Shown: positions 32,200-43,389, numbered from the stretch's first letter. The stretch is 64,000 nucleotides of DNA from Micrasema longulum (GCA_022494885.1 JAGVSM010002760.1:1-64000); one strand, 5' to 3'. The notes: generated from the letters alone by a model not told the origin. Made by a program: numbers and translations.

Positions 32200-32415
32200 T
32201 CATGGTAGGCCTTTACCCAGTTCCTCCCATTTTTCTACCCATTCGCTCACAAAATGAAAAAATGCTTTGACGTTAGTTGGATTAGCCAATAAGCTTGGAT
32301 TCCACATCGGCCTCGTCACCTCTGTCAAGCCGTTTAGCATGTTTTCCCTTTCAGTATCTAAAATCGGGCAATGCCATAGGATATGTTCAGCCGTCTGTAA
32401 TGTGTTGTATATCAT
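32200..32415 (-). pseudogene. LINE ORF2 C-terminal fragment (TAEHILWHCP)
   Basis: The minus-strand frame contains QTAEHILWHCPILDTEREN, the .T.EH.L..CP...ER pattern found after the RNase H domain in I/R1/Jockey-group LINEs. It continues with MWNPSLLANPTNVKAFFHFV and WVEKWEEL to the stop. Nothing upstream of the Cys/His knuckle is identifiable, so this is a short fragment. Confidence 0.65.
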
Positions 32416-32761
32416 AAGCAAGGTAAGTAATAACGCAACTCCCATGTAAAAAAATATATATTCTTGGCTTTGATTTCCATTTTTAAACACGGCCCTGAAA
32501 TGGAAATATTTTTTTATTTATTTCTCATTAAACTTGTTTAAATGGTAAAAAAATTATTTTTTTGATTTTTTAAATGTTATTGTTGACAAATAGCTAGAAC
32601 TTATTTGGCCCACGGATAAAACTCTTACTTAGATCAAAAAATAAATAATTAAATTTCAGATCCGTGGAAATTATGTAAGAGCCTCAAATTGAAGAAATAA
32701 CTGACCATTGTGAAATTGGTCGCAGAGTCTAAAAGGTTGATGATAGCTGATAAATTTTTGT

Positions 32762-33042
32762 CGGCCTCGTGGTGTAGTGGTTAGCGCATTTGCCCACCAT
32801 CCAAGAGGTTTTGGGTTTGATTCCCGACATGGTTGACATAAAATATTTATTTTAAAGGGTGTTGTTACATGAATATTTTATAGTGCCTGGAATAGTAAAT
32901 GAAGCAAAAGACATCTTAGCTTCATCTTACCACCATCATCTTACCTTCATGTAACAAAAATAATCAAGATCCACTACGATTGGTGTACCAATGCAGCGTT
33001 TTTTGCACCATTATGTGCGGAAAGGTAATAATGATGATGATG
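32762..33042 (+). repeat. SINE C, copy 5, near full length
   Basis: TCGGCCTCGTGGTGTAGTGG carries an intact A box and GGTTTGATTCCCGACATGG the B box. The body holds ATAAAATATTTATTTTAAAG, ATAGTGCCTGGAATAGTAAA, CATCTTACCTTCATGTAACA and a CCAATGCAG.G segment. It ends in GTGCGGAAAGG and (ATG)n at about 33022-33041. It is the clearest definition of the family here. Confidence 0.9.
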
Positions 33043-33049
33043 AATATTA

Positions 33050-33450
33050 AAAGTTTATTTTTATTGTGTTACCACTTTTAAAAAAAAAAAGGTTTTATTT
33101 TTAATTTTAACTTACTCTAAAACGTTCTTAAATAATAAATGGTATATTAATATAGTGTATTACTCTTTAAAAAATAAACTAGTGGGTAGTCATATTATTG
33201 TTTATTTTAGCATAAAAATGTCTGCCTTAAAACAGGTTGTACCTAGTTAGGCAGACTAGACATGATCCTGGAAATCTATTACGTAAGTAATACATGTTTA
33301 TATTACAAATTGTATTTTTGGCTTGTAAAATAATATGTTTTTGGCTGACTTAGAACAAGGTTACTTACCCTAGTCCAGGTTACTTCATTTAAATATAATA
33401 ATTTTACGTGTATATGATAAAAAAAAAAACAAAAAAAGGTGTTTTTACTC
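33050..33450. other. No recognised feature
   Basis: AT-rich DNA between two SINE C copies, with no coding frame. Confidence 0.4.
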
Positions 33451-33454
33451 TAAA

Positions 33455-33605
33455 ATATCGTACAGTCCCTGGACTGGCCATTTAAGCCGTAAAACTAATT
33501 ATCTTACCTTCATGTAACAAAAATGATCAAGATAGGCTGCGATTGGTGGATCAATACACTGTCCTATGCACTATTAGGTGCGGAAAGGGAATGATGATGA
33601 TGTTT
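33455..33605 (+). repeat. SINE C, copy 6 (3' body only)
   Basis: Starts within the body (CAGTCCCTGGACTGGCCATT) and runs through TTATCTTACCTTCATGTAAC and GATAGGCTGCGATTGGTG to GTGCGGAAAGGGAATGATGA. The tRNA head is absent, as expected for a 5'-truncated insertion. Confidence 0.8.
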
Positions 33606-34225
33606 TTTTTTTTTGTAGATACCTGTTATTGGTTTTATTTTATGTTTTTTAAAAAAAGTAAAGCATTTTTATTACGTTCAACAAAACACGTTAAAAATAA
33701 AATGTTGGGTTGGTATAATCGAATTTCATAATTTAAAAACCGCAAATCTTTGAGAAAGTTAAAATTATCAAATAAATAAATCTGATTGCGTCGATCGCAT
33801 CCTTTCTGTTTTCTTAAGATTGTTATTGTGTTTCGTAAAATAGACAAAAGACGGTAAAATTTTACGAGAAGAAATTTTCTGAAGATATTTTGAAGCCTGA
33901 TTTTTTAGGATTTTCGCCCTTCCCCTTTGAGTGGCTACTACCGTGCTCCGGATATCCGGAAGCTCTTGATATCGACAGAATAAAATTACGTTCAACTTTT
34001 GCTTTCCTTTCAAATTTTTCCAATTCTTTAAAGATTAAATATTCTCTTTTTAAATATTCGTGCTTTTATGAAAACAGTCTTATTTGTATACGACAGCATT
34101 TTGTAAAGAAACATTTTGATATTATACTGACGTAAAAGACATTTAAATATCTATCAATCAAAATTGAAAATGAATTTTTTAAATGCCTAAATGTATTTAA
34201 ACAGAAATAAATTACTCCATTAAGA
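33606..34225. other. No recognised gene
   Basis: AT-rich, with a short GC-richer segment near 33905-33965 (minus-strand frame ELPDIRSTVVATQRGRAKI) that I cannot assign. A T-run lies at about 33603-33615. Confidence 0.4.
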
Positions 34226-34229
34226 GGGG

Positions 34230-34800
34230 ATGATGAAAGTCTAGATTGACAGAAGACACGAAGTTGCTGTTAAATGCGTGTTTATTATATGGCGAATAAA
34301 TAATGAATTGAGTTATGTCGCGCGAGTAGTACGGCGATGAGGTGTTAAAGTAACTGTACTTGGACTACATGCTAAAACTGAGTGACTGCGTTGAACTTAC
34401 TGTTCGGGCTCACTGGGCATTACAACCCTTTGTTTTCTCTTTATAGGCCACGTTCCTTTGTTCTTCAAATCTCTATGGTAGGCACGATATTTATGTACAA
34501 CGGGACGATGCTCTCGTCGTTATGTACAATACTGTTAGATTTTCATAATGTTACTTTCTTCATCGGTCGTTGATCTATATTTCAGATGAAATGATTGAAC
34601 ATCTGTGTCATCAATCAATGGACTATAAACTCCACATATTATATTTATGATCATGCACGTAATGCATGAGTGTGGATTATCCCAATAATGTAAATCGGGA
34701 TAGACGTATGTGGCGTTTCTTACTTTTTGTTTACCTCGAGGACCATCATCGGCTTGCCTTAAGTGATTACTGTCCACCATGTAAAGTTCATCATTCTGCT
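34230..34800 (-). mobile_element. LTR-like element W, copy 2, with coding remnant
   Basis: In reverse orientation this matches 15660-16168: a TATA-like GGCCTATAAAGAGA, GCAGTCACTCAGTTTTAGCAT, an AATAAA signal and TTCGTGTCTTCTGTCAATC. Upstream on the minus strand a frame (34535-34780) reads MVDSNHLRQADDGPRGKQKV and continues with YVYPDLHYWDN. Its end shares FHLKYRSTT-coding sequence with copy 1. I do not recognise the protein. It may be the end of an element-encoded ORF or captured host sequence. Confidence 0.6.
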
Positions 34801-34804
34801 TATT

Positions 34805-35640
34805 TTTAACATTCTGGTATTTTTAAGCCATTTATTTTTTTTAATTAATAAAATAAATCAAATACTCTAAACACAAGCTTAATGTTTATAACCACGTTAC
34901 TAGATTTGGGTATTAAGACTAAGGTATCAGGTGTAAATGTAAGCTTTCAACTGTTTATATTTTTTACACCCGATAAAAGGTAATTCCGAATACCCGGAAC
35001 TTGTTTTCATTAAAATTAAAAATAAATTAGGAATCAAAGAACTCTTAAAAAATAAATGAATATTCGAGATTCCATAACAATAAATATTGTAGATTCTTAT
35101 TGTTTACCTAAATATTTTTATTCTTTGACCATTTACTAAAATTTAAAAAAAACTTGTGCTGGAAAAATGGGAATTGAGTTGTGGTAAAGTGGGATGAGAA
35201 TCTCAGATATTTTATGAGTCCATAACGATTTGCATGTAGGTATGATTCTTCCGAATTATTTCACTACCGGTAAGCAAATGGTGAAAAACATTTTTTTATT
35301 TAAAAAAAAAATATTTACAAGAAATTTGAGGTCAAACAAAGGCATCATGATAAATTTTTCGTTGTGTAATGGGCTTCCAGAGGATGGTAGGGTACCGATG
35401 GTGCCTGTCCTGCTGGAAGACGGTCACCAGCAACACTACCATCAAGTCCGACTTTGGCATATGGGCTATATGACCTGTACAGGTCATAGTAGATATGAGT
35501 AGTAGAGAAGGCGATGATGAACCAACCAGCTAAGAGACGGAAAATTTCTAAAGAAAAACCCTTGTCTTCCAGGTAGTGGGTTTGGCTTGAGATTAACCAC
35601 TGGCCGAAAAATCCAAGGATCCTCGAAAACAAAACAAAAA
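34805..35640. other. Unassigned stretch
   Basis: AT-rich to about 35340, then GC-richer from 35360 to 35500 (GGTAGGGTACCGATGGTGCC). The latter may belong to the same LINE as the next feature but cannot be read. Confidence 0.35.
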
Positions 35641-35654
35641 CCTACCCAGACGAC

Positions 35655-35785
35655 CCGGTAATCATAAGATTGACTACGTTGGAAGTGAGGAACTGGAGAG
35701 GAAGGGCAGCAGATCAGCAAGAGGGGAGGAGACTTCTGGATACAGCCAAGGCCCACCTAGGATTATCCAGTTTGTAATGATGATG
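35655..35785 (+). pseudogene. LINE ORF2 extreme C-terminus with (ATG)n tail
   Basis: A frame reads EVRNWRGRAADQQEGRRLLD and ends TAKAHLGLSSL at a TAA, followed at once by TGATGATGATGAC. The pattern NW...A.D...WR.L...AKAH.GL is a common C-terminal tail of insect LINE polyproteins; the W before R is replaced here. Upstream coding sequence is too decayed to follow. Confidence 0.6.
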
Positions 35786-35789
35786 ATGA

Positions 35790-36470
35790 CATGTAAAGTA
35801 ATCACATAAATCAGATGACAAGTCATATTATCTGTAAATGCTTTTATATGAAAAAATATGTGGTATATGAAAGAAGTTCTGTGTCTTTTAAAATAATGAT
35901 ATGTTATGTGAATGTTGATGAACTTTCTAAATGCTTATCTTCAGTAATTGTCGAAAAGGATTTAGACATACTGAAAATATTGTTTACAAAAAAATGAAAC
36001 TTTGTAATTGCCTTTCAAATAAATACTCTTGTTTGAGAATTATCTTAATACTTATAAGACGAGGGTATTCTAATTAGATTGTTATAGTGACTCCTTTAGA
36101 GGTAGTGCTAAGTTACAAAACGTGAGGAGCGTACCCACACTTTATATTTTTATTTTGATAAATAATTGGGGTAACAAAATAATTTCAAAATCAACATTAT
36201 TCCGAATTGAGACTTAATTGAGATCTAATTGAGACTCTTAAAATTTCAAGAGTCTTAAGACAATTTCAACATCAAGACTCTCGAGTTACTAGCATGCAAA
36301 TTTCGAAATCAGCATTAGGATTCTTCATGCTCTCTAGAAGGTAGAGAAATCGTTGTTAGCATGTTAATAGTAATTTAAAAAATCAACGATGACAAAAACA
36401 GATTATAAAATAATGAAAATTTATGGGTAAATGAGTTATATAAAATGGGTTTTTACAATTCACTCAAATA
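35790..36470. other. No recognised gene
   Basis: AT-rich. A small hairpin, AGACTCTT pairing with AAGAGTCT, lies at 36232-36255. Confidence 0.4.
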
Positions 36471-36477
36471 TTTCAAT

Positions 36478-36608
36478 TTTGATGCCATTTTCTTGCAGCC
36501 GTAAATAGCCCTGTTAGAAAATGGAAAGATAGTTGTGGTAGAGCGGGCTTCAAACCTCAGTCACCTTATTCAGAGACCACGATACTACCCTCGGAACCAC
36601 AACCCGTC
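36478..36608 (-). repeat. SINE B, copy 2, partial
   Basis: Reversed: TAGAAAATGGAAAGATAG, AGAGCGGGCTTCAAACCTC (mutated B box), then CGGAACCACAACCCG at the head. The distal tail is replaced by unrelated sequence, so the copy is 3'-truncated or decayed. Confidence 0.75.
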
Positions 36609-36717
36609 TTCCTCAAAATTGAGAATGAAATTAATTGCATGAAAAAAAAAACATTATTTTTAAAACTTTATGAACATAACTTTTTTATTGCATCTGACCC
36701 TTAATGACAAAGTAATT

Positions 36718-37082
36718 TTGCAACAACGTTAGGCCACATGTTGCAAGGCTTGTCAAAACATACTTGGAAACGCTCAAATGGGAAGTTCTACTGCCGTATT
36801 TATCGGACGTTACTCCTTCCGATTACCACTTGTTCTGATCGATGAATCATGGCCTGGTTGAGCCGCACTTCCATTCTCATGAAGATGCTAAAAAATGGCA
36901 CGTTTTATTGATTGAAAAGATTAGTCTTTTGTTTTAGATGGTATCCGTATGCTGCCAGAAAGATGAGAGAAAGTATTTACTAAAAATGGACAATACTTTT
37001 AATGTCATGTTATTTATTAATTTTCAAAAATAAAGGATTATTTTTTACAATAAACGGTGAGACCTTATTTAAGACCCTAATA
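36718..37082 (+). pseudogene. mariner transposase C-terminal remnant with 3' end
   Basis: The frame beginning near 36723 reads NNVRPHVARLVKTYLETLKW, the DNARPH block of mariner transposases. It continues EVLLPYLSDVTPSDYHLF with the third catalytic Asp in place, then a stop, FHSHEDAKKW, another stop, and MDNTF. The catalytic Asp of DNARPH is Asn here. Downstream, ACGGTGAGACCTTATTTAAG and CCCTAATA resemble a mariner-type terminal repeat next to TA. The N-terminal two thirds are missing. Confidence 0.85.
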
Positions 37083-37089
37083 GTTTTGA

Positions 37090-37790
37090 TCCCTGGGATT
37101 GGTTTATGGAATTTGCGTTTCCTCTATTAATTCTGGTCCACGGCGCTTTTTTTTAAACTGACCACATTTTTATTAGCAGTTCATAAATTACTTCTTTAAT
37201 AAGTCATCCATTATGATTTAAGCCCTCTACCGTTTCTTCCTTCCTTTGTTGGTGTGAGATTTTTAAATATTTTTTTTTATTTATTTCAATTAAATGGCTG
37301 TTCAAACGCTCTAACTCAAAAACATCAGATTTCGGTTATTATTAATAAAATAGTAACTAGTGATTACGCGCCTTAACTGTGCGTCCTTGTAACTTAATAT
37401 GAATACCAGAAACTTAAAAGGCTCTATGTGCCATGGACAAAAAAGGAAAGCAGACGGGAAATTAAAAATACACATAATAATTCAAAGAAAACATTATTTT
37501 ATTTTTATGCCAAATCAACAAAAGAGCATATTTTAATGTAGTTTAGTAAAAAATATATAAAAAAGACATATTAAACTAAGTATAAAATCAAAAAAACAAA
37601 TAATTTAAAAGAAAGTCTCATGTACCGTTGTTAGTTTCTTTTAAAAGGGCCAACGTGCCCTGCTCTCTAAAGCAATAAAGGTGTTAGTGCCTTAGTGAGA
37701 ATAAAGAAATAGGTACATCCACTGTTTCATCTATCTATAATAGTGATGTGACGACGATGAAAATTCCCATGGTATTTATAATTCAGTATA
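37090..37790. other. No recognised gene
   Basis: AT-rich spacer. It could contain the 3' UTR of the minus-strand gene that ends at 37799. Confidence 0.4.
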
Positions 37791-37798
37791 ATTACTAT

Positions 37799-40176
37799 TT
37801 AGCACCCAACATCGTGTATATCTAAAATTCTATTATAAAACTGTTTATGTTCTTCCGTGTGCAAGTAAGGTATTAGATTTTTGAGATCTTTTTTCTTATC
37901 TTCTGTTATTTTGCTCTTGCAATTCAGCATGGGTAAGAAATAATTATCTAAATCCGATAACTTTTTGTTCTTATTCAATAATCTTACAATTTTCCAGGGC
38001 TCCATAGAGTTGTGGGTCTCTTTCATTTTGACAACGAAAGGATTATCACTTACGAATTTCAAGCGATGAGCCTTCGATATCTGCATTGTGGTAGTATTCA
38101 AAAATGTTTCGGCAGCCAATTTAAAATCCATGAAATCATGTGATGTCATTGAAATAACATTAAAAGGCTGCTTGTCACGAGTATTTTTCATCATATCAAC
38201 AAGATCTGCAGGAACAATGGAATGTGTTACTCGTTTCCTTTTTTCGATTAAAGCAAAGTCCCTGTTGCAGCTAAGGAATGAATGCCCGCTCATTAAAAAT
38301 TTATGCTCTATCGATGTAAAAACTTTTTATACACAAGATATGCCCATAAAAATATCATCATTTTATTTTTATTTTGTCCACTACAATTGTCACTCCACAT
38401 GATGAGATTCTCCTTTCTTATAAAATTATTAGAAAACATTTTGTAAATGCAGGATGCTATCGCATTTCCCCCTCTTCCTGTAATAGCTTCATGCCACATA
38501 AGCATATACCCATCACCGGTATTTTCGATATGCACACCCAAATTGAAATTTGATAATTGTCGCGAATAGTACATGGGCCCATGAGTTAAAGTTGGTGTCA
38601 GCAAAACTTGTTGCAAGTCCATGGCGGCAGTGCATATATTACTACTCGGCATCTGTGATTTTTTATATCAAGTGACATCTGTTTTGTTGCTTTTTCTGCT
38701 TTTCGATGGTGTAATTCAAGTTGATTCTTCAGTATTGTTTTATTAGATGGATCGGCATTTATTTTAGCAACATAGAGGTCGCACGTTGCACATGTATCAG
38801 TTCGTTTCTGGCCAAATTTTAAATTCGGAAACTCCTTTCCAAAAATTTTAGAGTAGAACTTATATGTGACTTTTGACTCCGGAAAAGATATCTTAAATGC
38901 TTTAAACAAACGATGTATATTTAAATCTGGACTTAAGTATTCTTTCTCTGATCTCGCTCGACCATAATGACTTACAAGTCTGGGAAACATATTTACATGT
39001 TGTTTAATTTCATCCTCATCTTCGTCTGAATATTTTCGTTTTTTCTTATTGATGTTTCCTCTTGATTCCAAGTAGGTTGTATGTCCTTGTTTCTTTTATC
39101 GAGTAGTACTTGAATCTTTTTTGGAGAAAGGGAAAAAATGTTCATGAACGTTGCTTTGCACACACCGACAACATTTCCCTTGCCATCTGGAAGCATATAA
39201 TATGCGGTGCATTGTCGCCTACTTAGAGCAGGAGATTCATAGGTTCCATGCCTTCTTCTTTTAATTTCTGTCAAATGGATTAATCCCATCAGAAAAGAAG
39301 ATTGCTTTTCATTGTTTTTTAACGCATAGAATTCCGTGAACAATGACATCTTTTGTTCGAAAGGTATTTCTTTGCAGTTATAGCTGCATTTGCAGATACA
39401 CTAAAATAAAAAATGAAGTGAATGAAAGCAACATAGATAATATAGGTACGCAACCGTGGGCGTATCTTAGGGACTTAGGGTCAATATCTATCACTCAGTA
39501 GAAACTAAACTAGAGGAACTAAATGTGGTGGAGTGTAATAATGATATAGTAATTTCTCCCGGTTGCAATCATTAGGGCGTAACTTATTTTCTGATATGCC
39601 GTTAACATAGTTATTTACACATTAATAATAATATTTACGAAAATATCCATGAAAATATAATTATTAAGGTTTAATTATCTTTAAACGAATTTATAATAAA
39701 AAATATATTTTTAAATTCTTTTTTTGCTCTCCTAAAAACAAGTAAAAATAAAGTTTCACCCAAATACCTCTGACCGGGAGATTTAAAAAATTGAATTCAA
39801 TACAAATACTCCATTTAAACTATGTCATGGTTGGCAGAAAATTACAGGTTGGCACATCCCTAGCGCATGATGAGTGACATTTTATCTAGTAGAGACAACC
39901 GGTGAAGATTTAAAACAATGTACAAACCTCTTGATTTGGGGGTCGTTTTGCAGGAATCATCTTTCTATTGGATGTAAAATATTCTTGTCCAGAATCTTTT
40001 AGCTTCTTTCGGGCCACTTGGGCACTTTTTTCCCCCTTTTTACGTCTTTTAACGCCACCACTATTCACAGAGACCGGTTCATTGTCAACCATTTTGATAC
40101 AAATAGCATATGACTGGCGATGGCACTTAACACCTTTTAAAGGAAAACAGATGTTGGTACTTACAACCAACGCCAT
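37799..40176 (-). pseudogene. WSDNCSGQNKN-family (transposase-like) gene, spliced, frameshifted
   Basis: This is the best-preserved coding locus. Exon 1 is 40176-39928, with a possible inner start at 40092 (MVDNEP). It encodes a basic stretch (KRRKKG, ARKKLKDSGQEYF) and ends in frame at GAG before GTTTGT. Exon 2 starts at 39399 after TTTTATTTTAG and opens with CICKCSYNCKEIPFEQK, a Cys-rich motif. It then covers RRQCTAYYMLPDGKGNVVGV, FPRLVSHYGRARSEKEYLSP, FGQKRTDTCATCDLYVAK, DLQQVLLTPTLTHGP and WSDNCSGQNKN (38397-38364), to a stop at 37799. Total length is about 616 residues, close to full length. Three one-base deletions break the frame near 39073, 38659-38664 (A-run on the coding strand) and 38318-38322 (T-run). 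From memory, this multicopy insect family has an RNase H-like fold, with Asp in DLQ and SDN as likely catalytic residues. The role is inferred. Confidence 0.75.
39400..39927 (-). other. Phase-0 intron of the WSDNCSGQNKN-family gene
   Basis: The 528-nt intron begins GTTTGT and ends TTTTATTTTAG on the minus strand. It joins ...PPNQE to CICKCSYNC... without a shift. It is richer in A and T than both exons. A preserved intron argues against a processed copy. Confidence 0.75.
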
Positions 40177-40279
40177 CTTTAGAATTTTTTATAAAATATT
40201 ATTTGTACTACAATGGCATTTATACCCTTCTGTAGGACATTGGCCTTGGCACATACTATCCATTTCTTAAATAAAATCA

Positions 40280-40950
40280 TTTTCGTTATTTATGGCACTT
40301 ACACCCTTTTAAGTTTCTGGTATTCATATGATCTCTGAAACTCCTACAACTCGCGTGAAAACAACGGTTCGCAGGGGAATATTCGAAGCGTTATATTCTA
40401 TTACCTATCGAAGGAATGGGCTCATGTGAGGTGTACGGCGGATTGTTACATAGAATTTCTCATATTAGAGTGTACCCGCAGTTGAGGTGAACATGGCCTA
40501 CACGGGCGGTTAATGTCAATATTGATCGGGGGCGTCTATGGGCCACGAATAACTTTTATAAAGCGTCGATTTGGAAAAGAGCTTTCCCTTCCCCGATCAT
40601 GTACTAATAATAGCGACAGTAAAAATACCCGTATGAAATTGGTTCCGTACATCAAATCAAAATAAATAACAGATTGAGGTAAATAACAACATACAAATAA
40701 ATGAGCTATGAAATGTTTGTATATTCAACGTTTGTTTTGCCGGAAACTGAACACGCAATCACAGGCATGCTAGAAAAACGCATTTACCGGTAGACTAATC
40801 TCCATTTATTTTTTCAGAAACGTTACCTAGTAGGCATCGAGTTCATTACACTCGTTCAGGATTCCGGTTTTATTTTACACAGAGTACTGTCTTCTTCTTT
40901 CCGTTCGAACAAGTAAATACTCAATTTAATAAATAAAAAATGTAAACTTC
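40280..40950. other. Upstream region, no gene recognised
   Basis: This would hold the promoter of the minus-strand gene. No clear TATA box or terminal repeat of a carrying transposon is visible. Confidence 0.35.
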
Positions 40951-40954
40951 TTCA

Positions 40955-41360
40955 TCATTTTCCTAGCCGCATCCAGTGGTGCATAAAGCGCTGCATTGGC
41001 ACTCGAATTGCAGCGTATCTAGATCATTTTTGTTACATGGAAGGTAAGGTGATCAGTTTTACGATTCAAGCGGCAGTCCAGGTTCAAAGAAATATTGCAG
41101 TGTGGAACCACCCTTGCAGCTCCGGACCTACTGTAGGTTCAATTAACATAAAGGACCAGACACTTTTTTTGAAGGGATGGGAGAATAATACGCTTGTATT
41201 AATTTACAAACGAGTATATTCCCGTAACTTTCCAGTAGATAAAGGTGCGCTAACGTGCCTTAGATCCAGCAATATTTTACCTCCACACTTCCAGGAATCA
41301 AACTTTGGACCTCAAAAATAATCAGGGGAATGCGCCAACAACTACACAATAAGGTGAACT
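40955..41360 (-). repeat. SINE C, copy 7, interrupted
   Basis: The reversed tail part is at about 40955-41070 (ATCCAGTGGTGCATAAAGCG, TTGTTACATGGAAGGTAAGG). The reversed head part is at about 41265-41358 (TTCCAGGAATCAAACTTTGG as B box, CCAACAACTACACAATAAGG as head). About 170 bp between them do not match the family and are probably an insertion. Confidence 0.7.
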
Positions 41361-41462
41361 CAATAATAAAAAAAAACGCTTTTCGGGAGTTTTACGCCAG
41401 AAGTCAAAACATTCGCCCAGGGTTGTGGTTCTCGCTGTAGTATTTTGTACGTTTTAATAGCT

Positions 41463-41522
41463 CCTTGTAGGGTGAAATTCGGTCCTTATCTATAAACGTG
41501 TGGAACATATCAAAATAATGTT
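41463..41522 (-). repeat. Repeat X fragment (modules a-b)
   Basis: GGGTGAAATTCGGTCCTTAT, CTATAAACGTGTGGAACATA and TCAAAATAATGTTAAT match the reverse complement of the left end of X at roughly 80 percent by eye. Confidence 0.6.
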
Positions 41523-41524
41523 AA

Positions 41525-42735
41525 TAACCGTTTAGGTAACTTAAAATTCGAGCGTACTGGCATCAGTTTATGTATTTTTCATTAAAAGCTTTTAGTAATA
41601 ACATATATTTTTATTGGAATATAATATAAATAAAGGTCTTTAGAAATTTACAGTTTTTCCCCATCAGATCCCTCGTTACGTTCATACAGAATGTACGTAC
41701 AAATAAATATATAATTAATATATAAGATTACTTATAGGCGTTGATGATACGCCTGTATAATAACAACATGAGTATGTCATTAAAAGTGTATGCTCATGTT
41801 AATATTTTGAACCCTTCTTAAATATTATTACACAAGTTGTTTTTTTTTTCTTTTCTTATTTTAAAAAACGTATTTGTATTAATGCATTTATTTATTAAAT
41901 ATGTATTTTTAATTTCTTTATATTTTTTTAATGGGCTCCGGAAGAAGTATTTAGTGATTCCTTATAATTTACGTATTCCGAAAATACAAACACCATATAT
42001 ACACATTCCTTTATTTTGTGTATACTATACATGTAAATTATTGCTAAACTATTCAGTATTTTTCTTTTAGTATAAAACGGGCTGCTTTAATATTGTTTGT
42101 TCTGAATAAATTTCCATCAAGAGCAAAAGTAAACTGTCCCTATAGATAAACACCAAAGGAGTAATTGGTAACCAGCTCAAGATTCCACATAAGTACTAGA
42201 ATGAGTAATGTCTTCAAAGAACGGCGATATTTCTTCTTGGAAAGTTTTCCAGTCAAAATATTGCCTAGAAAGCGAGTCGATTTGGTGAATAAAGAATTTC
42301 AGTATTTAAAAAAAATATATATAATAGACTGTAAAGCTAAGGATTTTCTTTTTAATTATCGTATTATCATCGCTGTGATTGTTTAAAGGTTTGCAAGTTT
42401 AAATTACTCTGCCTGTGACGTCACTAGTAGTTGGCGTCGGCGAGTTGTCCTGACTGGTGAGTCGGCCTCCCGGAATCCGGAAATCTATCCAACACTGTTG
42501 ATTGGTTGATTAACAAGAACTTGTGACGTAGTTCAAAATATGTCATTTCTATTAAAACCATTTTTTTTTGGTAAACTTTCGAGAAACTTCGAGTTTAATA
42601 ATCTCCGTTACGAAATAACTAATGCAATTAATGTGCACGAGTCGATTTAATTTATCCTTACCTGACGGGGAAAATAATCGCTTTAAGTGAACTGCTGGAC
42701 ACAGCACAACGCAAAACATTAAAATGCTCTAATTT
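41525..42735. other. No recognised gene
   Basis: AT-rich, with a GC-richer patch near 42410-42480 (GTCGGCGAGTTGTCCTGACT) that is not assigned. Confidence 0.4.
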
Positions 42736-42737
42736 TT

Positions 42738-43385
42738 TTTACAATATTTTGAGTTTGTCCAAATGTTTCTAGAAAATGACTGGATTTCACCTCCTAGGGA
42801 GTCACTAAGATTAACAAATTACAACAGGAATGGAGAACACTCTAGATAAGGGAATATAGGATTCTAGGCATTTACAGGGCTTATGACCTGTCATTGACTT
42901 GTTAATGTGGCCACTTTACACACTGTGTAATAATTACCATTTACCTATGTGTGAACATCTATATTTCTTCATTTCTTCCATCTGGTGATTTTGGTGAAGT
43001 AATAGATCTGAATCCTTTATTGTTGGGAAAAGATTCATCTGATCGAATTATTTCACATACTAGGCAACGCGCGACGTGCAGTTCGCGAGACGTCCAAGAT
43101 TCAACTAACTGCGCGCGCGGATGGTGAAAGGTGCGCAGGATGGTAAATTTTTGTTACTGTGAAATTTTTTCGACTCTAATCGTATTTTTAATGTCACTTT
43201 TGAAATTATACTTACGACCGGCTAATTCTTAGTAATCAACTTTTGCGCAACGCCTGAAAACAATTTTACATTTTTTTAAGCTTCTTCTTGGACCAGTTGG
43301 TTTCATTACAATGTTTGAGTTTATCCAAATGTTTGTAGACAGTGTCTGGATTTCCACCCCCTAGGGAGGCACTGTCAACTCCTAG
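42738..43385 (+). repeat. Repeat X, copy 5, with terminal direct repeats
   Basis: The forward order runs from TTACAATATTTTGAGTTTGT through CACCTCCTAGGGAGTCACTA, AAATTACAACAGGAATGGAG, AAGTGGCCACTT-type (GTGGCCACTTTACACACTGT) and ACATACTAGGCAACGC. After an insertion it continues with GCCTGAAAACAATTTTAC and ACCAGTTGGTTTCATTACAA. It then starts again at TTTGAGTTTATCCAAATGTT and ends at CCCCCTAGGGAGGCACTG. This copy reads straight through one unit of about 380 bp (insertion removed) into the next. Confidence 0.85.
43072..43246. mobile_element. Unidentified 175-bp insertion with 7-bp target duplication
   Basis: GCAACGC at 43065-43071 is repeated at 43247-43253, and deleting one copy plus the insert restores AGGCAACGCCTGAAAAC of X. 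The insert starts GCGACGTGCAGTTCGCGAGA, has a GC-rich first 70 bp with GCGCGCGC, and is AT-rich afterwards. It has no terminal inverted repeat, A-tail or B box. I cannot name the family. Confidence 0.75.
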
Positions 43386-43389
43386 ACTT

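Noticed and set aside
35345..35632. 95-codon minus-strand frame with hydrophobic stretches
   Set aside because: It runs antisense into the region before the LINE tail at 35655-35785 and has no recognisable domain.
38088..38402. 104-codon plus-strand frame
   Set aside because: It is antisense to the WSDNCSGQNKN-family exon, which has clear family motifs.
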